This document shows, piece by piece, positions 17,933 through 27,004 of a stretch of 42,334 nt of DNA. The stretch comes from an uncultured Clostridia bacterium (lineage in GTDB: Bacteria > Bacillota > Clostridia > Saccharofermentanales > Saccharofermentanaceae), in NCBI GenBank assembly GCA_947304405.1, contig CAMZBB010000012.1, positions 1 through 42,334 of the forward strand, given 5' to 3'. The notes below the pieces were generated by a model. The model saw only the letters and a list, made by a program, of their open reading frames with translations, was not told the origin of the DNA and did not search any database. The position numbers were made by a program, and so were the translations under genes. Positions within the stretch are counted from its first letter, which is position 1. The number at the start of each line of letters is the position of its first letter.

Positions 17933-18400
17933 TTAGAAGAGGTCTACACCCTTACCGCTCTCATCGTAAGCCTTCTTCTCAGCTGCGTTGACCCAAATCT
18001 TAGCAGCCTTGGGAAGCTTCTTAGCGATAGCTGCGTTAGAGATTTCCTGACCATCGATCTGGAAGAAGATCTCAACCTTCTTAGGAGCAGCAACCTTCTT
18101 AGCAGCCTTCTTTGCAGCGGGCTTCTTAGCAGCAACTTTCTTTGCAGCGGGCTTCTTAGCAGCAGCCTTCTTTGCAGGAGCAGCAGCTTTCTTTGCAGCG
18201 GGCTTCTTAGCAGCAGCCTTCTTTGCAGGAGCAGCAGCCTTCTTTGCAGCGGGTTTCTTAGCAGCAGCCTTCTTTGCAGCGGGCTTCTTAGCAGCAGCCT
18301 TCTTTGCAGCAGGCTTCTTAGCAACGGGCTTAGCAGCTACAGGTGCCTTAGCAGGCTCTGCCTTAACCTCAACCTTAACTTCCTTCTTCTCAATATCCAT
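17933..18400 (-). CDS. Lysine/alanine-rich histone-H1-like protein with small C-terminal domain
   Basis: The 155-residue protein has an acidic-to-basic start (MDIEKKEVKVEVKAEP), then about 85 residues of repeated KKPAAKKAAA units, and ends in a compact segment of about 49 residues (107-155) that looks like a small folded domain. That end resembles clostridial DUF6465-type proteins; the resemblance is from memory. The Lys/Ala tail resembles histone H1 and bacterial H1 mimics such as HctA and AlgP, so binding of DNA or another polyanion is likely. Promoter and terminator are both strong and the gene is monocistronic, which suggests high expression. Confidence 0.8.
   Translation of the reverse strand: MDIEKKEVKVEVKAEPAKAPVAAKPVAKKPAAKKAAAKKPAAKKAAAKKPAAKKAAAPAKKAAAKKPAAKKAAAPAKKAAAKKPAAKKVAAKKPAAKKAAKKVAAPKKVEIFFQIDGQEISNAAIAKKLPKAAKIWVNAAEKKAYDESGKGVDLF
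18090..18330 (-). repeat. Tandem 12-30 bp coding repeats of the H1-like tail
   Basis: The DNA encoding the tail is made of repeated units such as GCTGCTAAGAAGCC and CTGCAAAGAAGGC, with copies matching over 30 or more bases. The array follows the AKKPA periodicity and could change length by slippage. It is not a CRISPR array. Confidence 0.75.
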
Positions 18401-18440
18401 ACTTAGAACCTCCGTGAATATTTCTGTGTTGGATACATTT

Positions 18441-18469
18441 AATCTACATTTTTTGAAAAATTATGTCAA
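18441..18469 (-). promoter_or_regulatory. Strong promoter of the H1-like gene
   Basis: A perfect TTGACA (18464-18469) lies 17 bases from TAGATT (18441-18446) on the minus strand, giving a leader of about 33 bases and a GGAGG ribosome site. Confidence 0.75.
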
Positions 18470-18551
18470 CAAAAATAGAGAAAAAAGTATTTAGAAAAAC
18501 AACGGCTGCGAGCCTTTTATTTGTTCACTTTACACACATTCGAAACATGTT

Positions 18552-18608
18552 CATTTTGGTGATGATACTTAGTGTTTACACCTGAAAAACATGCGTGTTA
18601 CCAAAATG
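18552..18608. repeat. 9-bp inverted repeat upstream of the ABC exporter
   Basis: CATTTTGGT (18552-18560) is repeated inverted as ACCAAAATG (18600-18608), 39 bases apart. Between them lies the smaller palindrome GTGTTTACAC (18572-18581). The pair is about 60 bases ahead of the exporter genes, in the divergent region, and could bind a dimeric regulator. Confidence 0.4.
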
Positions 18609-18670
18609 GTGCGCCCTTAATTCCTGATCGGTGCTTTCAAATTTTATGCACACTATTGTAAAATGAAACC

Positions 18671-19951
18671 ATGAAAAAAGCATCGATAATCTTCCGTTGG
18701 GAATTGAACAAAATATTCTCAAACTGGCATAAGACCGTCACTTTGTTTCTGCTTCCGGCAGTGCTTATGATGCTTGCTTTGAACGTGTTTCCGCTTCTTA
18801 TCAACTACATGTCCACCGGTTCTTTTATCAAGAAACCGATCGTGCTTGTCGGCGCTCCGAAATCATTTGACGATTATGTCGGTGAGACTGCAGATGCGAA
18901 TGTTTATTCATACACTTACATGACTTATCACGAATTGGCAGAAGTTTACGGCAGAAAAAACGGAATAAAAAATCTTCTGAAAGGCGGAACGGTAATCTGC
19001 TATTTCGGTTCGGATAACGGCGATGCATCATTTGATAAGATCATTTCCGATTATTATCAGGAACTGATAAAAGGCAACAGCAACGCGAAGAGTAATGCAG
19101 TTATATTTTTAGGATACGATGCTGAATCTTTGACCGGGTCACTGCGCGCACAACAGTTCAAACAAGGTGTTCTCAATGGTTATCAGAGCAGTCTTATCGA
19201 CAGACTTGGCGGTGAATATGCCAACATCGGCAGCAATCTTTTCTCGACGGATTCATTCAATCCCGTAACCAAACTGATGGATAACAGATCACCTGCTGAT
19301 ATGGCTGCATCACGCATCGTACCCGGTGTTCTTATGATAATGATGTATTATTGCGTTTATTCTTTGGCCAGTGACATGTTCGCATCGGAAAGAGAAAGAG
19401 GTTTCTGGTCTAAACTTATAATGACACCGGTATCTTCGATCGATATCTTTTTTGGAAAGATCCTTGCGATACTCGTTATCGTATCGGGCGCGACATATCT
19501 GACGGCACTTCTGTTGTTCCTTTCTTCGTGGTTTAACACGGGTAACGATGCAATGTCGCTTCTCCCGTTCGGAATGATGCTTACTCCGTCAGAACTCCTT
19601 ATCGTTGCCATAACCATTCCCTGCACCGTTTTCATTATGACGGTAGCATGCATAGCAACAGTGTTTTCACTAAATAAGATGCAGGACATTACGATTAATC
19701 TTCAGCTTCCTTTGGTCTTTTTCCTGGGAGATTTCTTCTTACAGATGTTCAGGGGAACAAGGCCGATGACGCTTGAATATTTCATACCGATGCACAACAG
19801 TCTGGCACTTATGAGCGAGACCTATCAGGCACAGGAGAAACTTTGGCATGTGATCGTCGTTCTCGCGGTGAACATCGTCATTGCTCTTATCGCTTTAAGG
19901 GTCATTTATAAGAAGGAGGGCTTATATGATAAAAGTAAAAGACATTCATAA
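18671..19951 (+). CDS. ABC-2 type transporter permease
   Basis: This 426-residue membrane protein has an N-terminal helix (about 22-45), a large extracytoplasmic region with IVLVGAPKSFDDYV near 57, and five or six C-terminal helices from about residue 220. This is the NatB/ABC-2 exporter architecture. It is the first gene of a three-gene operon and overlaps the ATPase gene by 26 bases. No good ribosome site precedes the ATG. The cargo is unknown; NatAB, lantibiotic-immunity and drug exporters all share this form. Confidence 0.8.
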   Translation: MKKASIIFRWELNKIFSNWHKTVTLFLLPAVLMMLALNVFPLLINYMSTGSFIKKPIVLVGAPKSFDDYVGETADANVYSYTYMTYHELAEVYGRKNGIKNLLKGGTVICYFGSDNGDASFDKIISDYYQELIKGNSNAKSNAVIFLGYDAESLTGSLRAQQFKQGVLNGYQSSLIDRLGGEYANIGSNLFSTDSFNPVTKLMDNRSPADMAASRIVPGVLMIMMYYCVYSLASDMFASERERGFWSKLIMTPVSSIDIFFGKILAILVIVSGATYLTALLLFLSSWFNTGNDAMSLLPFGMMLTPSELLIVAITIPCTVFIMTVACIATVFSLNKMQDITINLQLPLVFFLGDFFLQMFRGTRPMTLEYFIPMHNSLALMSETYQAQEKLWHVIVVLAVNIVIALIALRVIYKKEGLYDKSKRHS

Positions 19952-20663
19952 AAGCTATACCAAAGAGACCGAGACGATAAAAGGTGTCTCATTCGAGATA
20001 TCGAAAGGTAAGATCTTTGGGCTTTTGGGCCCCAACGGTGCCGGCAAGACCACACTGATGCAGATAATCGCGACCCTGATGAAACCGACGAGCGGAACGA
20101 TAGAGATCGCGGGATTAGATCCTGCGAAGGATCTTCTGGAAATACACAGGCTCATAGGTTTTCTCACTACGGAGATAAAACTCGATCCGGTCTCGACTCC
20201 GGACCGTCTGTTTGATTTCTTTGCAAATCTGTACGACATACCGAAGGGTGAGATCAAAGCACGTAAAGAGAAGGCTTTTGACAGATTCGGGATCACTCCT
20301 TTTGCAGGAAGGAGGATATCCGAGCTTTCAACAGGAATGAAACAAAAGATATCCATTGCGATAAGCCTTTTGCACGAACCGCCGATCATTATCTTCGATG
20401 AACCGACAAACGGTCTGGATATTCTTACTTCAAGGCAGGTTACCGATTATCTCAAAGAACTGAGGCAGGAAGGCAGATGCATCGTCCTTTCCACTCACAT
20501 ATTCTCCGTCGCCGAGGAGTTGTGTGACGAGGTTGCGATACTTGTCGACGGAATGATAGTGGCACAGGGTTCTGTTGAAGAACTGATTAAAATGTCAGGC
20601 GAGAAAGATTTTGAAGATGCTTTCTTCAAGATCTATGTGGAAAACCATAAGGAAGAAAGATGA
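19926..20663 (+). CDS. ABC transporter ATP-binding protein (NatA-like)
   Basis: The ATPase (245 residues) powers the neighbouring ABC-2 permeases. Walker A is GPNGAGKTT (35-43), the signature is LSTGMKQK, and Walker B is IIIFDEPTNGLD. AAGGAGG lies seven bases before the start, within the end of the first permease gene. The stop overlaps the next start as ATGA, so all three genes are translationally coupled. Confidence 0.9.
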   Translation: MIKVKDIHKSYTKETETIKGVSFEISKGKIFGLLGPNGAGKTTLMQIIATLMKPTSGTIEIAGLDPAKDLLEIHRLIGFLTTEIKLDPVSTPDRLFDFFANLYDIPKGEIKARKEKAFDRFGITPFAGRRISELSTGMKQKISIAISLLHEPPIIIFDEPTNGLDILTSRQVTDYLKELRQEGRCIVLSTHIFSVAEELCDEVAILVDGMIVAQGSVEELIKMSGEKDFEDAFFKIYVENHKEER

Positions 20664-23023
20664 GCAAAAAGAACAGACAGTCCTGGATAAGAGGTGTTAA
20701 GACCATCGCTGCCGGCTTTTTCAAGAAGCACGGTCAGATGGGCGCGCAGGCGCCTGTGTCAACATTTCTGATTTCCGTGGGCTTCGTTGCCGTCTTGGCT
20801 TTCACTGTACTTTCATGGTTCTGGTGGTGGTTCCCGTATCACCTTTTCAGTGATGAAGTGTACGACATCGTAGTTGTTAACGCTCCGGAATCATTCATAG
20901 ATTACAATCAATATATGCAGAAGTTCCGTGACAAGCGCGCGGCCGAATACGGTTCCCGCACCAGCTGGTTTGCCAACTGGGGTCACATGGCGTACTTCAA
21001 ATACCATTATGACGGTTACGGCTGGACCAGGTTCATCTACAAAGAGAATCCGGCTCTCTACGACTTTGTTACTTTCGGTAAATGGATGAGGGAGAACAAA
21101 GCGTACCTTACCGTTGTTTTCCCTGAAGGATTTGATGAAGCAGTCAGCGCCAGGACAAAAGATCACAATCTTCCAAAACCGGATATACTGACCTATTACC
21201 GCACCAACTCGCTGGAATACACTTCGATGAAGCAAGAGTTCATCGATGAATACCTTCACGGTTATCAGGATTATATGCGTAATAAGAACGGCTGGGCTTT
21301 TGCCAATGTCGTTGATTCCCGCATAATCGATGATGCCATGGATTTCAGTGATTTTGAAAACAGGAATCCGGTGCTCGATAATCTCGGCCGTTCCTTCATT
21401 CCCCTGCTCATTTTCATAGTCATCCTTTACGCGGCAATGAGCATAGGAACTAATATAATCGCAGGCCAGAAAGAACTCGGAACATTTACAGGCATTCTTC
21501 TGACTCCCATCCCGAGGAGCGCGATAATAGCAGGTAACCAACTCGGCGTAACGCTCAAGACGCTGATACCGGCTTTCATATTCACGGTGCCGTTCCTGAT
21601 AATCCCTTATTACAGAAATCAGGCAAACTTTGCCGCTATATTCCTGCATCTGATCGTCCTGACTCTTTTCATAGCGTCTCTGACGCTTCTCATATCAGTC
21701 ATCAACGATACCGTAGTATCCGCGCAGACGGCTTTCCTTCCCGTCTTTCTCATTCTCATTGCGGTATGCGTCACCTGTATTCAGAATTCCACGGAAAGAG
21801 AAGCGTTCTATCTTTACCTTCCCGTTTACGGTCAATTCTACGGCATTGGAGATGCACTTAACGGCATCACGGATCACATGGGCCTTCTGGTATCTTCGGT
21901 ATCAACGCTGCTGCTCGGTTTTATCGTCACGCTTATCTCCGAAAGGCTCCTTCATAACGAACGCTATACCATATCGATCGATCCCGTCACGGCAAAAGAG
22001 ATACGCCAGGCAAGATCAGGAAAACATACGGCACTCAATGTTGCCGACAAGATAACGGATAACGGATTCTTCATCTTCAAGGAGATGCTGTATCCTTTGT
22101 ATCTGCTGGGATTTTTCCAGCTGATCGCCATTATCCCCGTCGTCATTTCCTATATGCGCCGTGCCGAATATTCCGGCTTCATCGCCGATCTTAAAGGCGT
22201 TGCCACTGTAACCGAGGTAATGAACAAGACTTTTGAGGTTCTCGGTATCTTCATGGGCAACCCGCTTTTCCTCGCTCTCATGACGGTAGCGTATTTTCTC
22301 ATGATCGCAGCGTGCATTATCCATTCAAAAAGAGTATTCAGGAAAAAGTCTTTTGCCGATACCTTCAAAGCCTGCGGACTGCCTTTTGGTAAACCCTCAA
22401 AGATAGTCAAGGATTATATTCTGGGACTTCTCGCCGGATTTGCCATGATGTCTTCCGTCTGCATCATCCTAAAGCTTACAGGCCAGATCGATATGAACGG
22501 ATTCGGGCTTTCCGCAAACGCTCTTCCCGTTTTCTTTATAAATCTGATGATGTGGTTCCCTCAGGGCGCAAGCGAAGAACTCATTTTCAGAGGTTACATG
22601 ATCCCAAGATTCGAACAGAGATTCAAGAAGGCCTTTTGCGTTTTCTTCTCTTCCGTCATGTTCTCCGTATTCCATTCGCTTAATGCAGGATACACCCCGC
22701 TCGCCTCAGTCAATCTTTTCCTTATAGCCGTTCTTTTCGCGTTGATATTCCTCAAGACCGGAAACATTTGGATGACATGTGCAATGCATACTGCATGGAA
22801 TCTTTCGCAAGGTAACATCTTCGGACTTCAGGTATCAGGCAATGAAGCTCACGCGGCTGTCATCAACACAAGTTATTCAGCTGATGCAAATAATCTCATA
22901 ACGGGAGGAACATTCGGTCCCGAAGGCGGTCTTGCAGTTACGGCAGTGACGACCGTATGCATGGTGATCGTGATTATCTTACTCTGTAAGTCCCGCGATC
23001 TCTCTCGCAACAAAAATGCCTGA
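20660..23023 (+). CDS. ABC-2 permease fused to CPBP intramembrane protease
   Basis: Residues 1-550 form an ABC-2 permease with an N-terminal helix (34-58), an external domain with IVVVNAPESFIDY near 70 (similar to the first permease), and helices at 246-265, 300-430 and 470-555. Residues 580-725 are a CPBP (CAAX/glutamic-type) membrane protease: GASEELIFRGY (636-646) with Glu639/Glu640 and Arg644, FSVFHSLN (His672), and HTAWNLSQG (His710, Asn714). All expected active residues are present. The same arrangement is known in clostridial ABC systems. It may process an exported peptide or act in self-immunity. Its last 45 bases overlap the convergent oxidoreductase gene. Confidence 0.85.
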   Translation: MSKKNRQSWIRGVKTIAAGFFKKHGQMGAQAPVSTFLISVGFVAVLAFTVLSWFWWWFPYHLFSDEVYDIVVVNAPESFIDYNQYMQKFRDKRAAEYGSRTSWFANWGHMAYFKYHYDGYGWTRFIYKENPALYDFVTFGKWMRENKAYLTVVFPEGFDEAVSARTKDHNLPKPDILTYYRTNSLEYTSMKQEFIDEYLHGYQDYMRNKNGWAFANVVDSRIIDDAMDFSDFENRNPVLDNLGRSFIPLLIFIVILYAAMSIGTNIIAGQKELGTFTGILLTPIPRSAIIAGNQLGVTLKTLIPAFIFTVPFLIIPYYRNQANFAAIFLHLIVLTLFIASLTLLISVINDTVVSAQTAFLPVFLILIAVCVTCIQNSTEREAFYLYLPVYGQFYGIGDALNGITDHMGLLVSSVSTLLLGFIVTLISERLLHNERYTISIDPVTAKEIRQARSGKHTALNVADKITDNGFFIFKEMLYPLYLLGFFQLIAIIPVVISYMRRAEYSGFIADLKGVATVTEVMNKTFEVLGIFMGNPLFLALMTVAYFLMIAACIIHSKRVFRKKSFADTFKACGLPFGKPSKIVKDYILGLLAGFAMMSSVCIILKLTGQIDMNGFGLSANALPVFFINLMMWFPQGASEELIFRGYMIPRFEQRFKKAFCVFFSSVMFSVFHSLNAGYTPLASVNLFLIAVLFALIFLKTGNIWMTCAMHTAWNLSQGNIFGLQVSGNEAHAAVINTSYSADANNLITGGTFGPEGGLAVTAVTTVCMVIVIILLCKSRDLSRNKNA

Positions 23024-24361
23024 TGCGGATGCGTGCGACAGCGAATGCGTAACGCCGCTGCCGTCTCCGATAACATATAGTCCGGGATATTTCGTCTCAA
23101 GACGGTCGTCTATCGCAACTTCCATGTTGTAGAATTTTACTTCCACACCGTAAAGGAGCGTATCGTCATTGGCTGTACCGGGAGCGATCTTGTCCAACGC
23201 ATAGATCATCTCGATGATGCCGTCTAAGATCCTTTTCGGAAGAACGAGCGACAGATCGCCCGGAGTTGCGTTAAGAGTAGGTCTGACCGTCGATTCGGCG
23301 ATCCTGGACTCATTGGTCCTTCTTCCGCGGATAAGATCTCCGAAACGCTGTACGATAACTCCGCCGCCGAGCATGTTTGAAAGCCTTGCTATCGATTCTC
23401 CATATCCGTTCGAATCCTTGAAAGGCTCAGAAAAATGCTTTGCTACGAGAAGCGCGAAGTTCGTGTTCTCGGACTGTAGTTCAGGCGCATCAAAGCTGTG
23501 TCCGTTAACCGTAACTATGCCGTTGGTATTCTCGGTAACAACATATCCGTTCGGATTCATGCAGAACGTACGGACCTTGTCTTCAAACTTTTCGGTGCGG
23601 TAAACTATCTTGCTCTCATAAAGTGCAGATGTAAGGTCAGAGAAAACGACTGCCGGAAGCTCGACTCTTACACCGATATCGACTCTGTTGGAGAACGTCT
23701 CGATATCAAGTTCGCTGCAGACCTTCTCGATCCACTTGCTTCCTGAACGTCCGACGGACACTATGCAGTTCTTGCACGTATAGTGTTCTCCTTCACATTC
23801 AACATCGAATGTTCCGTCGTCATTTACCGCCAGATCTCCGACGGGTGAATTGAAATGGAATTCGACCTTGTCCTTGAGATATTCATATATATTGCCAAGA
23901 ACCTGATAATTCTTGTCTGTTCCCAGATGTCTTACCGATGCATCGAGAAGATGGAGCTTATTCTCAAGGCAGAGCTTCTTGAACCTGGTACCGGCGGTGG
24001 AATAAAGCTTTGTTCCCTCGCCGCCGTTCTCCATGTTGATCCCGTCAACATACTTCATGAGCTCAAGGGCTTTCTCCTTGCCGATGTGCTCATAAAGAGT
24101 ACCGCCGAAATCATTGGTGATATTGTATTTACCGTCAGAAAAAGCTCCCGCGCCGCCGAAACCGCGCATTATCGCGCACGTCTTGCAGCTTACGCAGGTC
24201 TTGACCTTTTTCCCGTCTATGGGACACTTGCGCGACTCAAGAGGTCCGCCAGTCTCGAAAACGGCAACCTTAATGCCGGGCTTGCGCTTAACAAGTTCAT
24301 ATGCGGAAAAGATTCCGCCGGGACCTGCTCCTATGATAATGACATCATATTTGTCAGCCAT
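22979..24361 (-). CDS. FAD-dependent oxidoreductase
   Basis: The protein of 460 residues has a Rossmann FAD-binding N-terminus (VIIIGAGPGG, 7-16) and a C-terminal YVIGDGSGVTHSLSHA segment near 435 that completes the FAD site. It matches the putative FAD-dependent dehydrogenase group (COG2509-like). Four cysteines (46, 56, 59, 62) lie in a CPIDG...C-x2-C-x2-C pattern just before GFGGAGAFSDGK, a characteristic family block that may carry a metal or redox role. It overlaps the LTA-synthase-like gene upstream by eight bases, so translation is coupled. The reaction is unknown. Confidence 0.8.
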   Translation of the reverse strand: MADKYDVIIIGAGPGGIFSAYELVKRKPGIKVAVFETGGPLESRKCPIDGKKVKTCVSCKTCAIMRGFGGAGAFSDGKYNITNDFGGTLYEHIGKEKALELMKYVDGINMENGGEGTKLYSTAGTRFKKLCLENKLHLLDASVRHLGTDKNYQVLGNIYEYLKDKVEFHFNSPVGDLAVNDDGTFDVECEGEHYTCKNCIVSVGRSGSKWIEKVCSELDIETFSNRVDIGVRVELPAVVFSDLTSALYESKIVYRTEKFEDKVRTFCMNPNGYVVTENTNGIVTVNGHSFDAPELQSENTNFALLVAKHFSEPFKDSNGYGESIARLSNMLGGGVIVQRFGDLIRGRRTNESRIAESTVRPTLNATPGDLSLVLPKRILDGIIEMIYALDKIAPGTANDDTLLYGVEVKFYNMEVAIDDRLETKYPGLYVIGDGSGVTHSLSHASASGIFVAREIAGLTE

Positions 24362-26399
24362 TTTTCTTCACCACGGTATAAACCTTTTTCCTGAAGTCGC
24401 CTTCCTTTTTGTCTATAGCCGTATTGTACTGTATATATCTCATCAAGGTAATCGCTTTTTTGTCTTTCGGATCGTTTACTTCATCAACCGTGAAGAACTT
24501 CTTCTGTGACATGGAATAATAGCCTGCCGTATTGATCTGAGGGACCTCGCTCCTGATGTTGTCAATGAGCTGGTAATATCCGGGGTACTTGACTCCTGCC
24601 GCCTTCATTACATCAAGGGCAAGATAATTTATGCTCGTTACTCCGACCTGATCTTCCTGATACTTCTGAACAAGTTCGGGATCCATCTCGTAGTTGGTCC
24701 AGATGAGGTAAGGCGTGACCCAGCTGGTGTTCTTTCCGATACCGAAGTTATTGGGGAAAGAGGAAATGTTAGGCTGATGATCGCCGAAGACTAAGAGAGT
24801 ATACTTCTCATCCTTTGTCTTGAGATATTCGACCAGTTCCTCAAGTGCCTTGTCGCTCTGGTTGAGGCATGTGAGGAAAGTATTTACCTGAAGATCCATT
24901 CCCGTTACAAGACCCTTAACGTACTGCTTGGGCGTGAAGTTCGTGAAGTTCTCGGTATAACCGCCGTGATTCTGAACGGTAACAAGGAACACGAATGATT
25001 TCTGTCCCTTCGGTTTGGCATCAAGCTGCATCATGAGATTCTTATATGCCTGGGAATCGGTCATGTAGTTATCGCGCTGAATATCATTTTCGGTATACGT
25101 CATGTCATCCATCGCAATGAAACGGTCGAAACCGAGCCTAGGATAGACATTGGGCCTGTTCCATCCGCTGGCATAATAAGGATGCATTGCAAGCGTGCTG
25201 TATCCCATATTCTTAAGCGCCCAGGGAAGCGAATACGTCTCCTTGTTCATGTACTGCAGGTAAGGAACGGCACCCATGGGAAGGTAACCCATCGTGATAC
25301 CAGTAAGGAATTCATACTCTGAATTAGGAGTGTTGCCGCCATATACTGATGTCGTGACCTTACCGTGAACAGCGTTCTCCTTGAGCTTGCGCCAATACGG
25401 TGTCGGATCCTCTTTTGCTCTGAGCATGGCGAGATAGGTCTTTACATCAGTATAAGACTCGTTCATTACGACGATGATGTTGGAAGACTCTTCATTTGCA
25501 GATCCCGGATCGGAAAGATCTATTCCGGTCTCCTTGACCATCTGATCAAGCGCCTCTACGGAATATCCTTCGGGAACCTCTGCGAAAGAAGTAACGACCG
25601 TGATGGAGAAATTCATCAGATAGCCGTTGAATCTTGAACCCTTATCAGACCAGTCCTGGGCTCTGTTTTTCTTGCTCCATCCCTTGATCATTACGACGAA
25701 GCTTCCGGTAAACAAGGCGCAGATAACGGCAAATATAAGGATCCTTACGATCGCGTGCTTTACCGCAGGCTTGTCATCCTTAATGCGCATGCAGCAGATG
25801 ACATAAAGAACGTAAGGGACCAGCACATACATAACAGGCTCGAGTATCGGGAATGTATAGCTTCCTGCTACACTGGCTGCTGTTTTCCAGCTGAAGATGT
25901 CGTTATAGATGAGCTCGTGGCCTCTGAACGTATAAACAAAGAAATTCGCAGTTCCAAGGATAAGGAAAGGAACCGGTGTCAGAGCAGCTGCAAGCCTTCT
26001 CGGAGCCTGTACCATCCTGAAGAAGAAATAAACTCCGAATACGATCAATGATTCGTTGACCCACCTGAAAGCCTCGCTGTGATACATCTGGTTATAGAGC
26101 CAGCGCTCGCCCATCAGAGTATCGTGATGAGCAAGGTTTATCATCTGCATGAAGTAAACGCTGAAGAAGGATGCAAACAAAGGGAAGATCAGTTCGCAAA
26201 CGATCCTTATCAGCTTCTTCTTTCCTGCTGCATCGGGATCGATGCGGATGGTTATAAATGTCAGAAGGAAAAGTCCTGCGAACCAGATCACCGCATCATA
26301 GAATGCGGAAAAGGAAAAGATTATACCCAAAGCAGCAAGGACCAGAGCAGCTATAAGTCTGGGCAGGTCTTTCTTTGTTATCTTAAGATCTATTCTCAT
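24354..26399 (-). CDS. LTA-synthase-like membrane sulfatase/phosphoglycerol transferase
   Basis: A membrane half with five or so helices precedes an external alkaline-phosphatase-fold domain, as in LtaS. The domain has NESYTDV (Glu314), GGNTPNSEYEFLTG with the likely Thr357 nucleophile, VTVQNHGGY, and VFGDHQPN (Asp540, His541). The family transfers glycerol-phosphate to teichoic acid or osmoregulated glucans. The start at 26399 has GAGG eight bases upstream; an upstream in-frame ATG at 26450 is rejected because it coincides with the -10 box at 26439-26444. Length 681 is normal. Confidence 0.85.
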   Translation of the reverse strand: MRIDLKITKKDLPRLIAALVLAALGIIFSFSAFYDAVIWFAGLFLLTFITIRIDPDAAGKKKLIRIVCELIFPLFASFFSVYFMQMINLAHHDTLMGERWLYNQMYHSEAFRWVNESLIVFGVYFFFRMVQAPRRLAAALTPVPFLILGTANFFVYTFRGHELIYNDIFSWKTAASVAGSYTFPILEPVMYVLVPYVLYVICCMRIKDDKPAVKHAIVRILIFAVICALFTGSFVVMIKGWSKKNRAQDWSDKGSRFNGYLMNFSITVVTSFAEVPEGYSVEALDQMVKETGIDLSDPGSANEESSNIIVVMNESYTDVKTYLAMLRAKEDPTPYWRKLKENAVHGKVTTSVYGGNTPNSEYEFLTGITMGYLPMGAVPYLQYMNKETYSLPWALKNMGYSTLAMHPYYASGWNRPNVYPRLGFDRFIAMDDMTYTENDIQRDNYMTDSQAYKNLMMQLDAKPKGQKSFVFLVTVQNHGGYTENFTNFTPKQYVKGLVTGMDLQVNTFLTCLNQSDKALEELVEYLKTKDEKYTLLVFGDHQPNISSFPNNFGIGKNTSWVTPYLIWTNYEMDPELVQKYQEDQVGVTSINYLALDVMKAAGVKYPGYYQLIDNIRSEVPQINTAGYYSMSQKKFFTVDEVNDPKDKKAITLMRYIQYNTAIDKKEGDFRKKVYTVVKKNG

Positions 26400-26438
26400 G
26401 CAAATTGCCTCGTAATTTGTTTTATAAAATCCGTGCAT

Positions 26439-26466
26439 ATTATAATACACACGTTTAAAAAGACAA
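26439..26466 (-). promoter_or_regulatory. Promoter of the LTA-synthase-like gene
   Basis: On the minus strand TTGTCT (26461-26466) lies 16 bases from a perfect TATAAT (26439-26444), about 35 bases ahead of the chosen start. Confidence 0.65.
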
Positions 26467-26494
26467 ATGAAACAAAATGGGCAATATTATGGCA

Positions 26495-27004
26495 TCAGGC
26501 CTTCAGGTTTTTAAGCAGATATGTGACCGGTACTGCAATTATCAGCGCAGCGGCTGCCTGTATGAGATTAAACGGGACAGAAGCCGCTGCTGCAGCGAGA
26601 TCGTACAAAAAGATCTCAAATCCAAAGTAACCCAAGACCATGATGATCTCGGCGGTAATACCGGCCAGGAGTCTCTTTGCGATACCGGGACTATGTCCGG
26701 GATGCTTCAGGATGAGTCCTGCTGTCAGTCCCATCAGGCCTTTTATCACAAACGTGGGGATGATATACATCGGATATCCTGCAATAAGATCCGAAATGGC
26801 CGAACCAATTGCGGCCGGGAAAAATGCCGCAGGTCCGATCACATAGGATGCTATCAGTATGACCGCATCTCCAAGGTTCATATATCCAATCGCAGTCGGG
26901 ATGCGAAGCTGCGTTCCAAGGAAGACAAAAGCAGCAGATATGCCGCAGAACGCGACCAGACGAAGAGTCTTCTTTCTGTCTTTTATGCTTTTGTTGTCAC
27001 TCAT
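26495..27004 (-). CDS. ECF transporter S component
   Basis: This 169-residue protein has five or six hydrophobic helices. It carries the S-component pattern: IPTAIGYMNLGDAVI, then IGSAISDLIAGYPMYIIPTFVIKGL. It would bind a vitamin or other substrate and work with a shared ECF energising module not present here. The substrate cannot be told from the sequence. The start at 27004 overlaps the HAD stop as ATGA and has GGAG upstream; a longer in-frame start (27040) lacks a ribosome site. Confidence 0.78.
   Translation of the reverse strand: MSDNKSIKDRKKTLRLVAFCGISAAFVFLGTQLRIPTAIGYMNLGDAVILIASYVIGPAAFFPAAIGSAISDLIAGYPMYIIPTFVIKGLMGLTAGLILKHPGHSPGIAKRLLAGITAEIIMVLGYFGFEIFLYDLAAAAASVPFNLIQAAAALIIAVPVTYLLKNLKA

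Noticed and set aside
18090..18330. CRISPR-like array
   Set aside because: Repeats are coding, in frame, and lack distinct spacers; they encode the lysine/alanine tail.
18501..18520. Terminator CGGCT-GCG-AGCC-TTTTAT on the plus strand
   Set aside because: The stem has only four pairs and no plus-strand gene ends before it.
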